Below are positions 34,732-42,952 of a DNA stretch of 64,000 nt, in pieces; positions within the stretch are counted from its first letter, which is position 1; each line of letters begins with the position of its first letter. The position numbers and the translations under genes were made by a program. The notes under the pieces were generated by a model. That model made no database searches and was not told where the DNA came from. It worked only from the letters and a program-made list of their open reading frames with translations. Location of the stretch: positions 122,752 to 186,751 of the forward strand of contig NZ_VMDW02000136.1 of NCBI RefSeq assembly GCF_007644045.2. The letters run 5' to 3'. The stretch is from Vogesella urethralis (GTDB taxonomy: Bacteria; Pseudomonadota; Gammaproteobacteria; Burkholderiales; Chromobacteriaceae).

Positions 34732-35582
34732 CAGCCGCGACGCATCCGGGCCATCTGCATCAGGCGCTCGAACAGGTGGACGTCCTGCTCGTTCTTCAGC
34801 AGCGCGCCGGCCAGCGGCGGCGGGCTGTTGCTGTCGCGCTGCTGGCGCAGCTGTGCTTCGCTGATGCTTTCGCTGTCCAGCAGCTTCAGCCAGTCCAGTA
34901 GCTCCGAGGTGGTGGGCTTTTTCTTCAGGCCGTTCAGCTCGCGGATGCCGATGAACACCTCCAGCGCTTCGCTGACCAGCTGCTGGCGCAGGTCCGGGTA
35001 GTGGACGCGCACGATGGCTTCCAGTGTGTCGTGGTCCGGGAAGCGGATGTAATGGAAGAAGCAGCGGCGCAGGAAGGCGTCCGGCAGCTCTTTTTCGTTA
35101 TTGGACGTAATGATGATGATGGGGCGATGGCGGGCGCGCACGAATTCCTGGGTTTCGTGCACGAAGAACTCCATCTGGTCCAGCTCGCGCAGCAGGTCGT
35201 TCGGGAATTCGATATCGGCCTTGTCGATCTCGTCGATCAGCAAAATGGCCTGCTCGTCGCTGCAGAAGGCCTGCCACAGCTTGCCCTGGCGGATGTAGTT
35301 GCGGATGTCGTGGACTTTTTCGTCACCCAGCTGTGAGTCGCGCAAGCGCGAGACAGCGTCGTACTCGTACAGGCCGTGTTGTGCCTTGGTGGTGGATTTG
35401 ATCGGCCACACGATCAGCTGTTTGTCCAGAGCACGGGCGATCTCTTCGGCCAGCATGGTCTTGCCGGTGCCGGGCTCGCCTTTTACCAGCAGCGGGCGTT
35501 GCAGCGTGATGGCGGCGTTGACGGCCATCATCAGGTCGTCGGTGGCGATGTAATGGTCGGTGCCGTTGAAGCGGGTAGTCAT
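34731..35582 (-). CDS. MoxR-family AAA+ ATPase
   Basis: 283-aa AAA+ protein. Walker A is GEPGTGKTML, Walker B is ILLIDEIDKAD and sensor 1 lies in PIIIITSNNEKELPDAFLRR. The sequence belongs to the group that usually works with a von Willebrand factor A partner (CoxD/CoxE type) as a chaperone for metalloenzymes or other complexes. No VWA gene is next to it; the next gene is xerC, which it overlaps by one base. The client is therefore unknown. Confidence 0.9.
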   Translation of the reverse strand: MTTRFNGTDHYIATDDLMMAVNAAITLQRPLLVKGEPGTGKTMLAEEIARALDKQLIVWPIKSTTKAQHGLYEYDAVSRLRDSQLGDEKVHDIRNYIRQGKLWQAFCSDEQAILLIDEIDKADIEFPNDLLRELDQMEFFVHETQEFVRARHRPIIIITSNNEKELPDAFLRRCFFHYIRFPDHDTLEAIVRVHYPDLRQQLVSEALEVFIGIRELNGLKKKPTTSELLDWLKLLDSESISEAQLRQQRDSNSPPPLAGALLKNEQDVHLFERLMQMARMRRG

Positions 35583-35607
35583 GGTTTAGCCTGTGTTGTT
35601 TTTGTGC

Positions 35608-35640
35608 GCAGAAAAGCAAACAGCCGCCTGGCGGCGGCTG
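35608..35640 (-). terminator. Intrinsic terminator after TerB-like gene
   Basis: Stem CAGCCGCC/GGCGGCTG followed on the minus strand by TTTGCTTTTC, between the TerB-like gene and the MoxR gene. Confidence 0.7.
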
Positions 35641-35656
35641 CGGTGCGGGCTGGGCC

Positions 35657-36073
35657 TTAGCTGCGGGCCAGTTCGGCCTGCAGGTCGTCCAGCGTGATGT
35701 GCCAGTAGTGCATCATGTGACGCAGCAGCAGCATTTCCGGATCACTGATTGTATTGTCCGATTTGCAAATGTCCAGCGCCAGCGCGCAGCAGATGATGCG
35801 CTTGCTGCGTTCGGTGACACCGTCCAGGATGATGTTGGTGCGCTCGGAGGCCAGCAGGTGGATGGTGCCGTCTTCTTCGGCTTCGTCGGATATGTCGTCA
35901 CAGTATTCCACCAGCACGCGGATGAAGTCTTTGCGGCTGAGGTTCAGCAGTTCGTAGACATGCAGGTTTTCCAGGGTTTCGATTTCGCGCGGGTCCATGT
36001 TGCCGTCGGTAATCATGAACATGGCAAGAATGCGGGCGAGGGCTTCCGGGCTGTTTGGCGCGTATTTTTTCAT
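35657..36073 (-). CDS. TerB-like helical protein
   Basis: 138-aa acidic, all-helical protein with segments like those of the TerB/tellurite-resistance fold (DGNMDPREIETLENL, SERTNIILDGVTERSKR, ISDPEMLLLRHMMHYWHI). The acidic pairs could bind a metal. Function unknown; there is no tellurite operon nearby, so a resistance role is not implied. It overlaps the upstream thioesterase by four bases (ATGA). Confidence 0.7.
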   Translation of the reverse strand: MKKYAPNSPEALARILAMFMITDGNMDPREIETLENLHVYELLNLSRKDFIRVLVEYCDDISDEAEEDGTIHLLASERTNIILDGVTERSKRIICCALALDICKSDNTISDPEMLLLRHMMHYWHITLDDLQAELARS

Positions 36074-36516
36074 GGCGCGTCTCCTTGTGTTGCTGCGCTG
36101 GCCCTGTGCAGAAAGGCAGCAGGCGCGGCAGCGATTTTTCGTTGCTGGTAGTCAAAAAACACCACGCCGGTCTTGATGCGCAGTACTTCCTGTCCGGTAT
36201 TGCCGCTGTGAGCGGTGTAAACGATGTCGAAACCGTATTTGTTGTGGTCGGCAAGGCCTAGCGACAGGGTTAGGCTGTCGCCGTGAAACACTTCTGCCCG
36301 GTAGATTACCGCAGCGTCGCTAACGATAATACCGAAGCCTTCGATATTTAGCTCGGAGTAATCCAGCGATTTCAACCAGCGTACGCGTGCTTCGTGGGCC
36401 AGACGCAACGCGGCGTCATTCCCCATATGTTGGCCGTAGTTGATGTCCGCGATGGTGATGTCTACGCTGGTACGGAACAGCACCGTTGGGGGGAGGTCTA
36501 TCGTCAGGCGTGCCAT
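36070..36516 (-). CDS. Acyl-CoA thioesterase-like hotdog protein
   Basis: 148-aa 4HBT-type hotdog protein. The N-terminal strand FRTSVDITIADINYGQHMGN contains the Asn-Tyr-Gly-x-x-x-Asn/Asp-like loop of YbgC-type thioesterases, though Gln-His replaces the more common His-Val; FGIIVSDAAVIYRAEVFHGD follows. The acyl substrate is unknown. It is the first gene of a leftward pair with the TerB-like gene and is divergent from the Usp gene. Confidence 0.82.
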   Translation of the reverse strand: MARLTIDLPPTVLFRTSVDITIADINYGQHMGNDAALRLAHEARVRWLKSLDYSELNIEGFGIIVSDAAVIYRAEVFHGDSLTLSLGLADHNKYGFDIVYTAHSGNTGQEVLRIKTGVVFFDYQQRKIAAAPAAFLHRASAATQGDAP

Positions 36517-36556
36517 GCTTTTTCCTTATTCCATTGATGTAATAGTGCGCCTGTGC

Positions 36557-36570
36557 TTAATCTTTATCAA
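36557..36570 (+). promoter_or_regulatory. FNR/ANR-like box upstream of usp gene
   Basis: TTAAT-CTTT-ATCAA differs by one base from the FNR/ANR consensus TTGAT-N4-ATCAA and lies about 60 bases before the Usp start. Oxygen-responsive control is plausible (inference). Confidence 0.5.
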
Positions 36571-36629
36571 TGCCGCTGCGCTGCGGGCGGCTAGACTGGG
36601 CAGTAGACACAGGCAGAACAGGAGGGCGT

Positions 36630-37082
36630 ATGTATCAGCGTATCTATGTACCGGTGGATGATAGTGCGACGTCGGCGCTGGCCTTGGCCGAGGCGTGCAA
36701 GCTGGCAAAAGAGGTCGGTGCAACCCTGCGACTGGCCCATGTGGTGGATCTGGCTCAGTTTGGCTGGGGCGGTGCCGAATTTCTGGATGCGGCCGAGTTA
36801 CAGGGCTCGATCAAGCAGGCGGGCGAGCAGGTGCTGTCGGCCAATGTAGCCAAAGTGGAAGCTGCTGGCGTGGTGGCGGAGGCGAAAATACTGGAAAGCT
36901 GGGGTGACCGCATCGCCAGTGTGATCGTTGAGGATGCCAATGACTGGGGGGCTGACCTGATGGTGATGGGCACGCACGGTTTGGGCGGCTTGATGCACCT
37001 GCTGATGGGGAGCGTGGCGGAGGGGGTGCTGAAGCAGGCGGATGTGCCGGTGCTACTGCTGCGCAACCCGGGTGACGACTGA
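36630..37082 (+). CDS. Universal stress protein (UspA family)
   Basis: 150-aa UspA-fold protein. The N-terminal strand YQRIYVPVDDS carries the first Asp of the ATP site, and MGTHGLGGLMHLLMGSVAEG is the ATP-binding G-2x-G-9x-G-S motif, so it is probably the ATP-binding type. ATG 36630 has GGAGG eight bases upstream; the longer frame from 36570 is rejected. The FNR-like box upstream would fit induction at low oxygen, as seen for some Usp genes. Confidence 0.93.
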   Translation: MYQRIYVPVDDSATSALALAEACKLAKEVGATLRLAHVVDLAQFGWGGAEFLDAAELQGSIKQAGEQVLSANVAKVEAAGVVAEAKILESWGDRIASVIVEDANDWGADLMVMGTHGLGGLMHLLMGSVAEGVLKQADVPVLLLRNPGDD

Positions 37083-37129
37083 CGCATGCTGTGCATGAGG
37101 TCTGGCTACTGCCGGGTAGCGACGAACGA

Positions 37130-37164
37130 CAAAGCCTGCTTGCTATGCCAGCAGGCTTTGTTTT
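37130..37164 (+). terminator. Intrinsic terminator of usp gene
   Basis: Stem AAAGCCTGC/GCAGGCTTT followed by TGTTTT. Confidence 0.88.
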
Positions 37165-37243
37165 GCCAGCAGTGAGGCTGCGGATGCCATGACTTGCCTG
37201 TCAAACCGTCTTGGTTTGGTGCCGTTCAATGGTGGCAGGCATG

Positions 37244-37270
37244 AAAAAACCCGGCGCGAGGCCGGGTTTT
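37244..37270 (-). terminator. Intrinsic terminator of XRE regulator gene
   Basis: Stem AAAACCCGGC/GCCGGGTTTT with a T6 run on the minus strand, 17 bases past the gene. Confidence 0.88.
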
Positions 37271-37287
37271 GCCAGTGCAGTTCAGGC

Positions 37288-37614
37288 TCAGGCTTCGGCG
37301 GTTTCGCCGCTACCTTCAGTCTGGGCATCCAGACGGGCGCGTACAGCCTTGCGCAGGCTCTTGTACAGGTCCGGGTGGGTTTCCTTCAGGTATTCAACGA
37401 TTTCGAAGTCTTCGCGACGCACTTTGGACAGGTCGATTTGCTCGATGTGAACCAGACGCAGCAGTTCGCGTACCGGTTTCGGCATGTTGCGGCCGCTTTC
37501 GTAGCGGCTGCCGCCGGATTGGGTAACACCGATGCGGCTCCAGAATTCCTGCTGGTTCAGGCCCAGTTTGCGGCGGATTTCACGCGGATTCGGGATTTTA
37601 TCAAACAGTTTCAT
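37288..37614 (-). CDS. XRE-type helix-turn-helix regulator
   Basis: 108-aa protein with an N-terminal HTH: REIRRKLGLNQQEFWSRIGV, then TQSGGSRYESGRNMPKPVREL, the XRE pattern with a slightly atypical recognition helix. The C-terminal half (VRREDFEIVEYLKETHPDLY) is charged and helical. Target genes are unknown; a similar small regulator is common in Neisseriales. About 235 bases of AT-rich DNA without a gene lie upstream (37615-37850), probably its promoter region. Confidence 0.82.
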   Translation of the reverse strand: MKLFDKIPNPREIRRKLGLNQQEFWSRIGVTQSGGSRYESGRNMPKPVRELLRLVHIEQIDLSKVRREDFEIVEYLKETHPDLYKSLRKAVRARLDAQTEGSGETAEA

Positions 37615-37850
37615 AGCTTTCCTCGCTTCTGTTCAGTTCGGGATGCCGGCGTATGCCGGGTGACGGTTTCAAGTTTCAAACATTGGAACAAGGTCATAGC
37701 CCGGTTCCTTTATGTACTGCTTATGATAGCAGGATTTTCAAGCAGTCAAAAGATAAATGCCGGCTGAATTGTCAATAGATTTTGATCAACGTATTTAGTT
37801 CGATCAGAATTTATGAAGCAAGGATGTTTGAAGCGAGGAGGGGGAGGGGT

Positions 37851-37946
37851 GGCGAGCCTGAACCCCGGCACTTGCACTGAATAGTTGTGGCTGCTTCCTT
37901 CCGGACCTGACCAGGTTCACTACCGTACAATGCGGGGGGGCCCGCC
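37851..37946 (-). ncRNA. ffs: Signal recognition particle RNA (4.5S)
   Basis: The minus strand carries the universally conserved SRP domain IV core, GTCCGGAAGGAAGCAGCC, preceded by the AGGTCA side of the internal loop. The outer stem closes with GGCGGGCC/GGCTCGCC, with the terminal hairpin capped by GGAA. The length of about 96 nt fits the bacterial 4.5S type. A good promoter lies immediately upstream. Confidence 0.95.
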
Positions 37947-37959
37947 ATAGAGAAAGCGA

Positions 37960-37988
37960 ATAATACAGGCAGACGTGCCGAATGCCAA
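37960..37988 (-). promoter_or_regulatory. Sigma70-type promoter of ffs
   Basis: On the minus strand TTGGCA, a 17-base spacer, then TATTAT. The -10 box ends about 13 bases before the folded RNA start, which sets transcription near 37953. Confidence 0.8.
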
Positions 37989-38094
37989 GCCCGTTTTGCC
38001 GATTTTATGCAGTTGCAACCGCAAATCGATGGTTTGCATGCCTGCAGCAATTGGGTATGCTGCGTTCAGACCACCCCAATAGGAACGATGCGCC

Positions 38095-39267
38095 ATGACC
38101 ACCCAGTCTGCTACCGAAGCCATCCTGTCCCGTCTGCTGTCCTTTGATACCACCAGCCGTGCGTCCAATCTGGTCCTGATCGAATGGGTGCAAGGCTACC
38201 TGGCCGGGTACGGTGTGGCCAGTACGCTCACATTTAATGATGAAGGCAGCAAGGCCAATCTGTATGCCCAGCTGGGAGACCCGGCGCTGCCGGCGGTGGT
38301 GCTATCCGGGCACACCGACGTGGTGCCGGTAGATGGCCAGCAGTGGCAGTTTCCGCCATTTGACATGACGCTGCACGACGAGCGCGTGTATGGCCGTGGC
38401 AGCGCCGACATGAAGGGCTTCATCGCCTGCGTGCTGGCAGCGGTACCGCGTTGGTTGCAGTTGGCCGCACAGCAGCCGATGGCGCGCAGTATCGGCATTG
38501 CGCTGTCGTACGACGAAGAGGTGGGCTGCCTGGGTGTGGGGCGCCTGATCGATGATCTGCTGGCGCGGCAGTTGCCGGTAGCGGGTTGCATCATCGGGGA
38601 GCCGACCATGATGCGCCCGGTCATCGCCCATAAGGGCATTGCCCACTACCGTGTGCGCTTGCGAGGCCGCGCCGCGCACTCGTCGCTGACGCCACAAGGC
38701 GTCAATGCCATCGAATATGCGGCCAAGCTGATTACCCATATCCGCAAGCTGGCCGATACCGAGCAGTCGTTCGGCGCTCGCCACCCTTTATATGATGTGC
38801 CGTTCGCTACCTTGCAGACCGGGCTGATCTCTGGCGGCAATGCGGCCAACATCGTGCCCAAGGATTGCGAGTTCGTGTTCGAGATGCGCTGGCTGCCGGG
38901 CGATCGCCACGAGCGTTTTGTCGAGTCGGTGAAAGATTACGCGGCGGTGCTGCTGGCCGAAATGCAGCAAGTGGCGCCGGAAGCCGCGATCAGCTTCGAG
39001 CCGCTGGTGAACTGTCCGCCGTTCGAATACACGCGCGATAGTGAAATCACCCGCCACGTCGAGGCCTTGTGCCCCGGTTGCAGCCACGATGCGGTGGCTT
39101 ACACCACCGAAGCGGGGCGCTTTCACGAGGCCGGCATCCCGTGCGTGGTGTGCGGCCCAGGCTCGATCGAGCAGGCACACCGCCCCGATGAATTCGTGGC
39201 CAGATCGCAGCTTGCTGCCTGCGATGCGTGGCTGGATCAGCTGTTTCAGCGCCTGATTCGGGCGTAA
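38095..39267 (+). CDS. argE: Acetylornithine deacetylase
   Basis: 390-aa M20A zinc hydrolase that removes the acetyl group from N2-acetylornithine in arginine synthesis. Metal ligands include His73 (LSGHTDVVPVDG), the bridging Asp105 (GRGSADMKGF) and the Glu pair in SYDEEVGCLG, the first of these two Glu being the catalytic base. The dimerisation domain contains GRAAHSSLTPQGVNAI. It is a single gene, close to ffs but on the opposite strand. Confidence 0.93.
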   Translation: MTTQSATEAILSRLLSFDTTSRASNLVLIEWVQGYLAGYGVASTLTFNDEGSKANLYAQLGDPALPAVVLSGHTDVVPVDGQQWQFPPFDMTLHDERVYGRGSADMKGFIACVLAAVPRWLQLAAQQPMARSIGIALSYDEEVGCLGVGRLIDDLLARQLPVAGCIIGEPTMMRPVIAHKGIAHYRVRLRGRAAHSSLTPQGVNAIEYAAKLITHIRKLADTEQSFGARHPLYDVPFATLQTGLISGGNAANIVPKDCEFVFEMRWLPGDRHERFVESVKDYAAVLLAEMQQVAPEAAISFEPLVNCPPFEYTRDSEITRHVEALCPGCSHDAVAYTTEAGRFHEAGIPCVVCGPGSIEQAHRPDEFVARSQLAACDAWLDQLFQRLIRA

Positions 39268-39336
39268 TTTGCGCTAAAACCCTTTACCTGCAAGGGATCC
39301 GGCTTCAAAATCTCGCCTCCCGATAAGGGGCAGAGT

Positions 39337-39370
39337 ACCCGTCAAGGCCACAAGCCATGGCGGGTTTGTT
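39337..39370 (+). promoter_or_regulatory. Stem-loop in the argE/NSS-transporter gap
   Basis: ACCCG/CGGGT with an inner GGC/GCC pair, followed by TTTGTTTATT, ends 27 bases before the NSS transporter start. It may terminate argE transcription or attenuate the transporter gene. Confidence 0.45.
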
Positions 39371-39396
39371 TATTGGTTTTGACGCTGGACCAAAAC

Positions 39397-40785
39397 ATGA
39401 ATAAAGAAACAAGATCCGCAGCCGTGACCACTGCGGGCGCAAGCAGGGATGCCTTCACCAGCAGTTTCGGGGTGTTGGCCGCAACACTGGGCTCGGCGGT
39501 AGGCCTGGGCAATATCTGGAAGTTTCCGTATGTGACCGGTGCCAACGGTGGTGCCAGTTTTCTGGTGGTGTACGTGCTGGCTACCCTGCTGGTGGGCCTG
39601 CCGGTGATGATTGCCGAGATCATGCTGGGGCGCAAGGCCAAGGCCGACGCAGTCACCACGCTGCGTACCCTGGCACCGGCCGGCCAGCCGTGGTGGCTGA
39701 TCGGCGCTTTTGGCGTGATTGCTGCCTTCCTGATCATGTCGTTCTATTCCGAGGTGGCGGCGTGGGTGTTTGCCTACGTGTTCAAGGCGCTGCGCGGCGA
39801 TATTCTATCCAGCGACCCGGCGGTAACTTCGGCCGCTTTTGGCGCGCTGATCAGCGACCCGGTGCAGTCGCTGCTGTGGCAATGGCTGGTGCTGCTGTTG
39901 ATCGGCGGCATCCTGCTGCTGGGGGTGGCCAAGGGTATCGAGGCGGTCACCAAGAAGCTGATGCCTATTCTTTTCCTGCTGTTGCTGATCATTTGCGCCC
40001 GTAGCCTGATGCTGCCGGGGGCGGCAGACGGCCTGGCGTTTCTGTTTACGCCGGACTGGAGCAAGATCAGCGGCGAGGTGGTGCTGGTGGCCATGGGCCT
40101 GGCCTTCTTCAAGCTGTCCATCGGTATGGGCACGATGATGACCTACGGCAGTTACTTCCGTGACGATCAGAACATTCCCACGACAACCTTGCGCGTGATG
40201 AGTGCTGACCTGTTCGTGTCGATGCTGGCTGGCATCGCCATCTTCCCTGCGGTGTTCAGTTTCGGCTTCAAGCCGGAAGCTGGCCCGTCGCTGTTGTTCA
40301 TCACCATTCCTGCCGTGTTTGCCAGCATGCCGATGGGCCACCTGTTCATGGTGCTGTTCTTTGTGCTGGCCGCGGTGGCGGCGACTGGCGCCATGCTGTC
40401 GATTCTGGAGGTGCCGGTGTCGGTGATGGCGGGCCGTCTGGGCATGTCGCGCAAGAAAGCCACGCTGATCAACCTGCTGTTGCTGGCGCTGATCGGTGCC
40501 ACCTGCGCGCTGTCCAACAGTGTACTGGCCGATGTGAAGCCGTTCGGCATGACCTTCTTCGACCTGTTCGACTTTATCTCGTCCTACATCCTGATGCCGC
40601 TGGGCGGGATTTTCATCTGCCTGTTTGTGGCCTGGGTATGGGGTAAGGACAACATGGCTGCCGCACTCAGCAATGAAGGCTTGCTGTCCAACCACTTGGT
40701 GGTGGCGGGTCTGAACGTGTTGCTGAAGTTTGTGACGCCGCTGCTGATCCTGCTGGTGATGCTCAAAGGGCTGGGCGTGCTGTAA
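39397..40785 (+). CDS. Sodium-dependent transporter (NSS/SNF family)
   Basis: 462-aa inner-membrane symporter with about 11 hydrophobic segments. The TM1 signature GSAVGLGNIWKFPYVTGANG, with its unwound substrate/sodium site, is the family hallmark (LeuT/TyrP-like amino acid or amine uptake). The substrate is unknown. ATG 39397 (MNKETRS) is preferred; the in-frame extension to 39373 overlaps the leader hairpin. An inverted pair of GTTGGCCGC copies forms its terminator-like stem. Confidence 0.92.
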   Translation: MNKETRSAAVTTAGASRDAFTSSFGVLAATLGSAVGLGNIWKFPYVTGANGGASFLVVYVLATLLVGLPVMIAEIMLGRKAKADAVTTLRTLAPAGQPWWLIGAFGVIAAFLIMSFYSEVAAWVFAYVFKALRGDILSSDPAVTSAAFGALISDPVQSLLWQWLVLLLIGGILLLGVAKGIEAVTKKLMPILFLLLLIICARSLMLPGAADGLAFLFTPDWSKISGEVVLVAMGLAFFKLSIGMGTMMTYGSYFRDDQNIPTTTLRVMSADLFVSMLAGIAIFPAVFSFGFKPEAGPSLLFITIPAVFASMPMGHLFMVLFFVLAAVAATGAMLSILEVPVSVMAGRLGMSRKKATLINLLLLALIGATCALSNSVLADVKPFGMTFFDLFDFISSYILMPLGGIFICLFVAWVWGKDNMAAALSNEGLLSNHLVVAGLNVLLKFVTPLLILLVMLKGLGVL

Positions 40786-40792
40786 GTGCCTG

Positions 40793-40825
40793 GCAAGGTT
40801 GGCCGCAGCCTGCGGCCAACCTTGC
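40793..40825 (+). terminator. Terminator-like stem made of an inverted GTTGGCCGC pair
   Basis: Perfect 15-pair stem GCAAGGTTGGCCGCA/TGCGGCCAACCTTGC with a GCC loop, eight bases after the NSS transporter stop. No clear T tract follows, so it may stop transcription weakly or act mainly as a paired repeat. Confidence 0.7.
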
Positions 40826-40888
40826 TTGCCACGCCGGCTTGTCTTTACAGGCCGGCGCGGCAAGCAACCAACAGGGTAAGGAGTTCAC

Positions 40889-41248
40889 ATGGGGATTGTG
40901 CGAGTGGTGGCGCAAGGGGCAGCGCAGGAAGATCGCCCCAATCCGCAACGCCTGGTGGAGGGCAATCCGCTGCGCCATACTTGGTCGGCGTACGAAACCA
41001 GTAACGAGCAGTGCGCGGCAGGCATCTGGGCATGCGAGCCCGGCGCCTGGCGTATTGCCTTTGCCGCCGACAAGCACGAGTTTTTCGCCATCATCAGCGG
41101 CCATGTGCGGCTGACTGACGAGCACGGTCACGCCGAGACGTTCGGCCCTGGCGAAGCGGCGGTCATTCCGGCCGGTTTTCGCGGCGAGTTTCGCGTGCTG
41201 GAGGCTGTAAGAAAATACTATGTGATCGTCAGCGGCATCGCCCCTTGA
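40889..41248 (+). CDS. Cupin domain protein
   Basis: 119-aa single-domain cupin of the EutQ/ureidoglycine-type (Cupin_3) group: AGIWACEPGAWRIAFAADKH, then EFFAIISGHVRLTDEHG and FGPGEAAVIPAGFRGEF. Metal-ligand His residues are partly replaced, as usual in this subgroup, so enzymatic activity is uncertain. AAGGAG lies just before ATG 40889. Confidence 0.85.
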   Translation: MGIVRVVAQGAAQEDRPNPQRLVEGNPLRHTWSAYETSNEQCAAGIWACEPGAWRIAFAADKHEFFAIISGHVRLTDEHGHAETFGPGEAAVIPAGFRGEFRVLEAVRKYYVIVSGIAP

Positions 41249-41256
41249 TGCTCTGG

Positions 41257-41541
41257 CTAAGGTTGGCCGTGTTCCGGGTTGTAGCGGTCCGGATCAACTG
41301 GTGGCGGCTCAAAGCCGTTGATGTCGCGCGCCGGGCGATTGAGCTGTAGCAATATCAAGCCGTTGAAGGCGCCGAAAACCCAGGCAAACAGGAAGAATAC
41401 CGAGTAGGCGCTCAGCTCGTCATGGAACAGCTGCTTGCCGTGCAAAGCCAGTTCGTAAGGGTCGAATACCGAAAAGAAGCTGGCGGTGGCAAGCAGGGCG
41501 GTGATGAACGACGGCCACAATACCAGGATCAGTCTGCGCAT
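41257..41541 (-). CDS. Small two-helix membrane protein, unknown function
   Basis: 94-aa protein with two hydrophobic helices (about residues 3-25 and 44-66) and a Pro-rich cytoplasmic or periplasmic tail (NGFEPPPVDPDRYNPEHG). I do not recognise the family. ATG 41541 has GGAAA upstream, so I prefer it to 41583. It is convergent with the cupin gene, with an eight-base gap. Confidence 0.65.
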   Translation of the reverse strand: MRRLILVLWPSFITALLATASFFSVFDPYELALHGKQLFHDELSAYSVFFLFAWVFGAFNGLILLQLNRPARDINGFEPPPVDPDRYNPEHGQP

Positions 41542-41673
41542 GGTGATTTCCTTGGTGAGAGGGGTGTTGTCACTATAGGCCATTTGTCATGTGCCGGCAC
41601 AATGCCTGCTACGGCTGTGCAGCCCGTGATGCGGGCCTGGTGTCGACCGTGATGGCCGCTCCATATAAAACAA

Positions 41674-41699
41674 AAAAAGCCGCGCAGAGCGCGGCTTTT
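41674..41699 (-). terminator. Intrinsic terminator of TRAP operon
   Basis: Stem AAAAGCCGCGC/GCGCGGCTTTT with an AGA loop and a T7 run on the minus strand, 16 bases past the binding-protein gene. Confidence 0.93.
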
Positions 41700-41715
41700 G
41701 TCGTCACAAGGCTTA

Positions 41716-42804
41716 TTACTTGACCTTGTTGGCGTACATGAAGTTTTCCATCTTGTTCTCGGCCAGGTTGAACCAGCCGTGCTGCAAGGTGCGGAATTTC
41801 TTCCATTCGGTGTAGATCTTCTTGAAGTCCGGGTTGGTGGTGGCTTCTTTCTCGTACAACTCGAAGGCGGCTTTTTGCGCGGCTTTCAGGATGTCGGCCG
41901 GGTACTGGTGCAGTTTGGTGCCTTTTTGCAGCAAGCTGACCAGCGCTACCGGGTTCTTGGCGTCGTACTCGGCCTGCATGCTGATGTTGGCTTCGGCAGC
42001 AGCAGCTTCGAAAGCGGCTTTGTAGTCGGCCGGCAGCTTGTCCCATTCCTTCTTGGAAACATAGAACGACAGGTTCGGGCCCGGTTCCCAGAAGCCCGGG
42101 TAGTAGTAATGCTTGGCTACTTTGTAGAAGCCCAGCTTTTCGTCATCGTACGGGCCTACCCACTCGGTAGCGTCGATGGTGCCTTTTTCCAGTGCCGGGT
42201 AGATGTCACCGCCAGCCAGCGTTTGCGGCACGGCGCCTAGGGCGGCCATGATCTCGCCGCCAAAACCCGGGATGCGCATCTTCAGGCCTTTCAGGTCGGC
42301 CAGCGATTTCACTTCCTTGCGGAACCAGCCGCCCATCTGGGTGCCGGTGTTACCGCCCGGGAAGTTCACCACGTTGTACTTGGCAAACAGTTCGCGCATC
42401 AGCGCCATGCCACCACCAAAGTACAGCCAGGCATTCTGCTGGCGCGAGGTCAGGCCGAACGGCAGGGAGGTGTCGAAAGCAAAAGCCTTGTTCTTGCCGA
42501 CGTAGTAGTAGCTGGCGGTATGGCCGCACTCTACGGTGCCGTTTTGTACTGCGTCCAGTACCTGGGTGCCCGGCACGATTTCACCGCCCGGAAAGCAGCG
42601 GATCTGGAATTTGCCGCCGGTCAGGTCGCTGACGCGCTTGGCCAGCTGCTCGGCAGCGCCGTAAATGGTATCCAGGCTTTTCGGAAAGCTGGATGCCAGG
42701 CGCCAGCGTACGGTCGGGCCGTCGGCAGCGATAGCCGGGGCGGCAACAGCGGCGGCAGCTACGCCGGCAGCGCCGGCTTTCTTCAGGAACGAGCGTCTTT
42801 CCAC
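41716..42804 (-). CDS. TRAP transporter substrate-binding protein (TakP-like)
   Basis: 362-aa periplasmic binding protein of the DctP family. The N-terminus MERRSFLKKAGAAG is a textbook twin-arginine signal. Conserved segments include ASSFPKSLDTIYGAAEQLA, GGEIVPGTQVLDAVQNG, LKGLKMRIPGFGGEIM and ATEWVGPYDDEKLGFY. These fit the TakP group that binds alpha-keto acids such as pyruvate as well as related monocarboxylates; the real ligand is not proven. It is the last gene of the leftward small permease, large permease, binding protein operon. Confidence 0.92.
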   Translation of the reverse strand: MERRSFLKKAGAAGVAAAAVAAPAIAADGPTVRWRLASSFPKSLDTIYGAAEQLAKRVSDLTGGKFQIRCFPGGEIVPGTQVLDAVQNGTVECGHTASYYYVGKNKAFAFDTSLPFGLTSRQQNAWLYFGGGMALMRELFAKYNVVNFPGGNTGTQMGGWFRKEVKSLADLKGLKMRIPGFGGEIMAALGAVPQTLAGGDIYPALEKGTIDATEWVGPYDDEKLGFYKVAKHYYYPGFWEPGPNLSFYVSKKEWDKLPADYKAAFEAAAAEANISMQAEYDAKNPVALVSLLQKGTKLHQYPADILKAAQKAAFELYEKEATTNPDFKKIYTEWKKFRTLQHGWFNLAENKMENFMYANKVK

Positions 42805-42913
42805 AGTGATCTCCTTTGTGTTGTCTTGTGTTACTGCGCTGTGATCAGGCTTTGTTGGTGTGTGCCTGAAATCTATCTATATGCCGGATGTCATGTCCAG
42901 CGTCTTGTGATCT

Positions 42914-42943
42914 GCGGTGGCGGAAACAGGCTTTCCGCCACCG
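42914..42943 (-). promoter_or_regulatory. Stem-loop between TRAP large permease and binding protein genes
   Basis: Perfect 13-pair stem GCGGTGGCGGAAA/TTTCCGCCACCGC in the 148-base gap. There is no T tract. It could protect the 5' part of the binding-protein mRNA or set subunit ratios (inference). Confidence 0.6.
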
Positions 42944-42952
42944 CGGTGTTGC

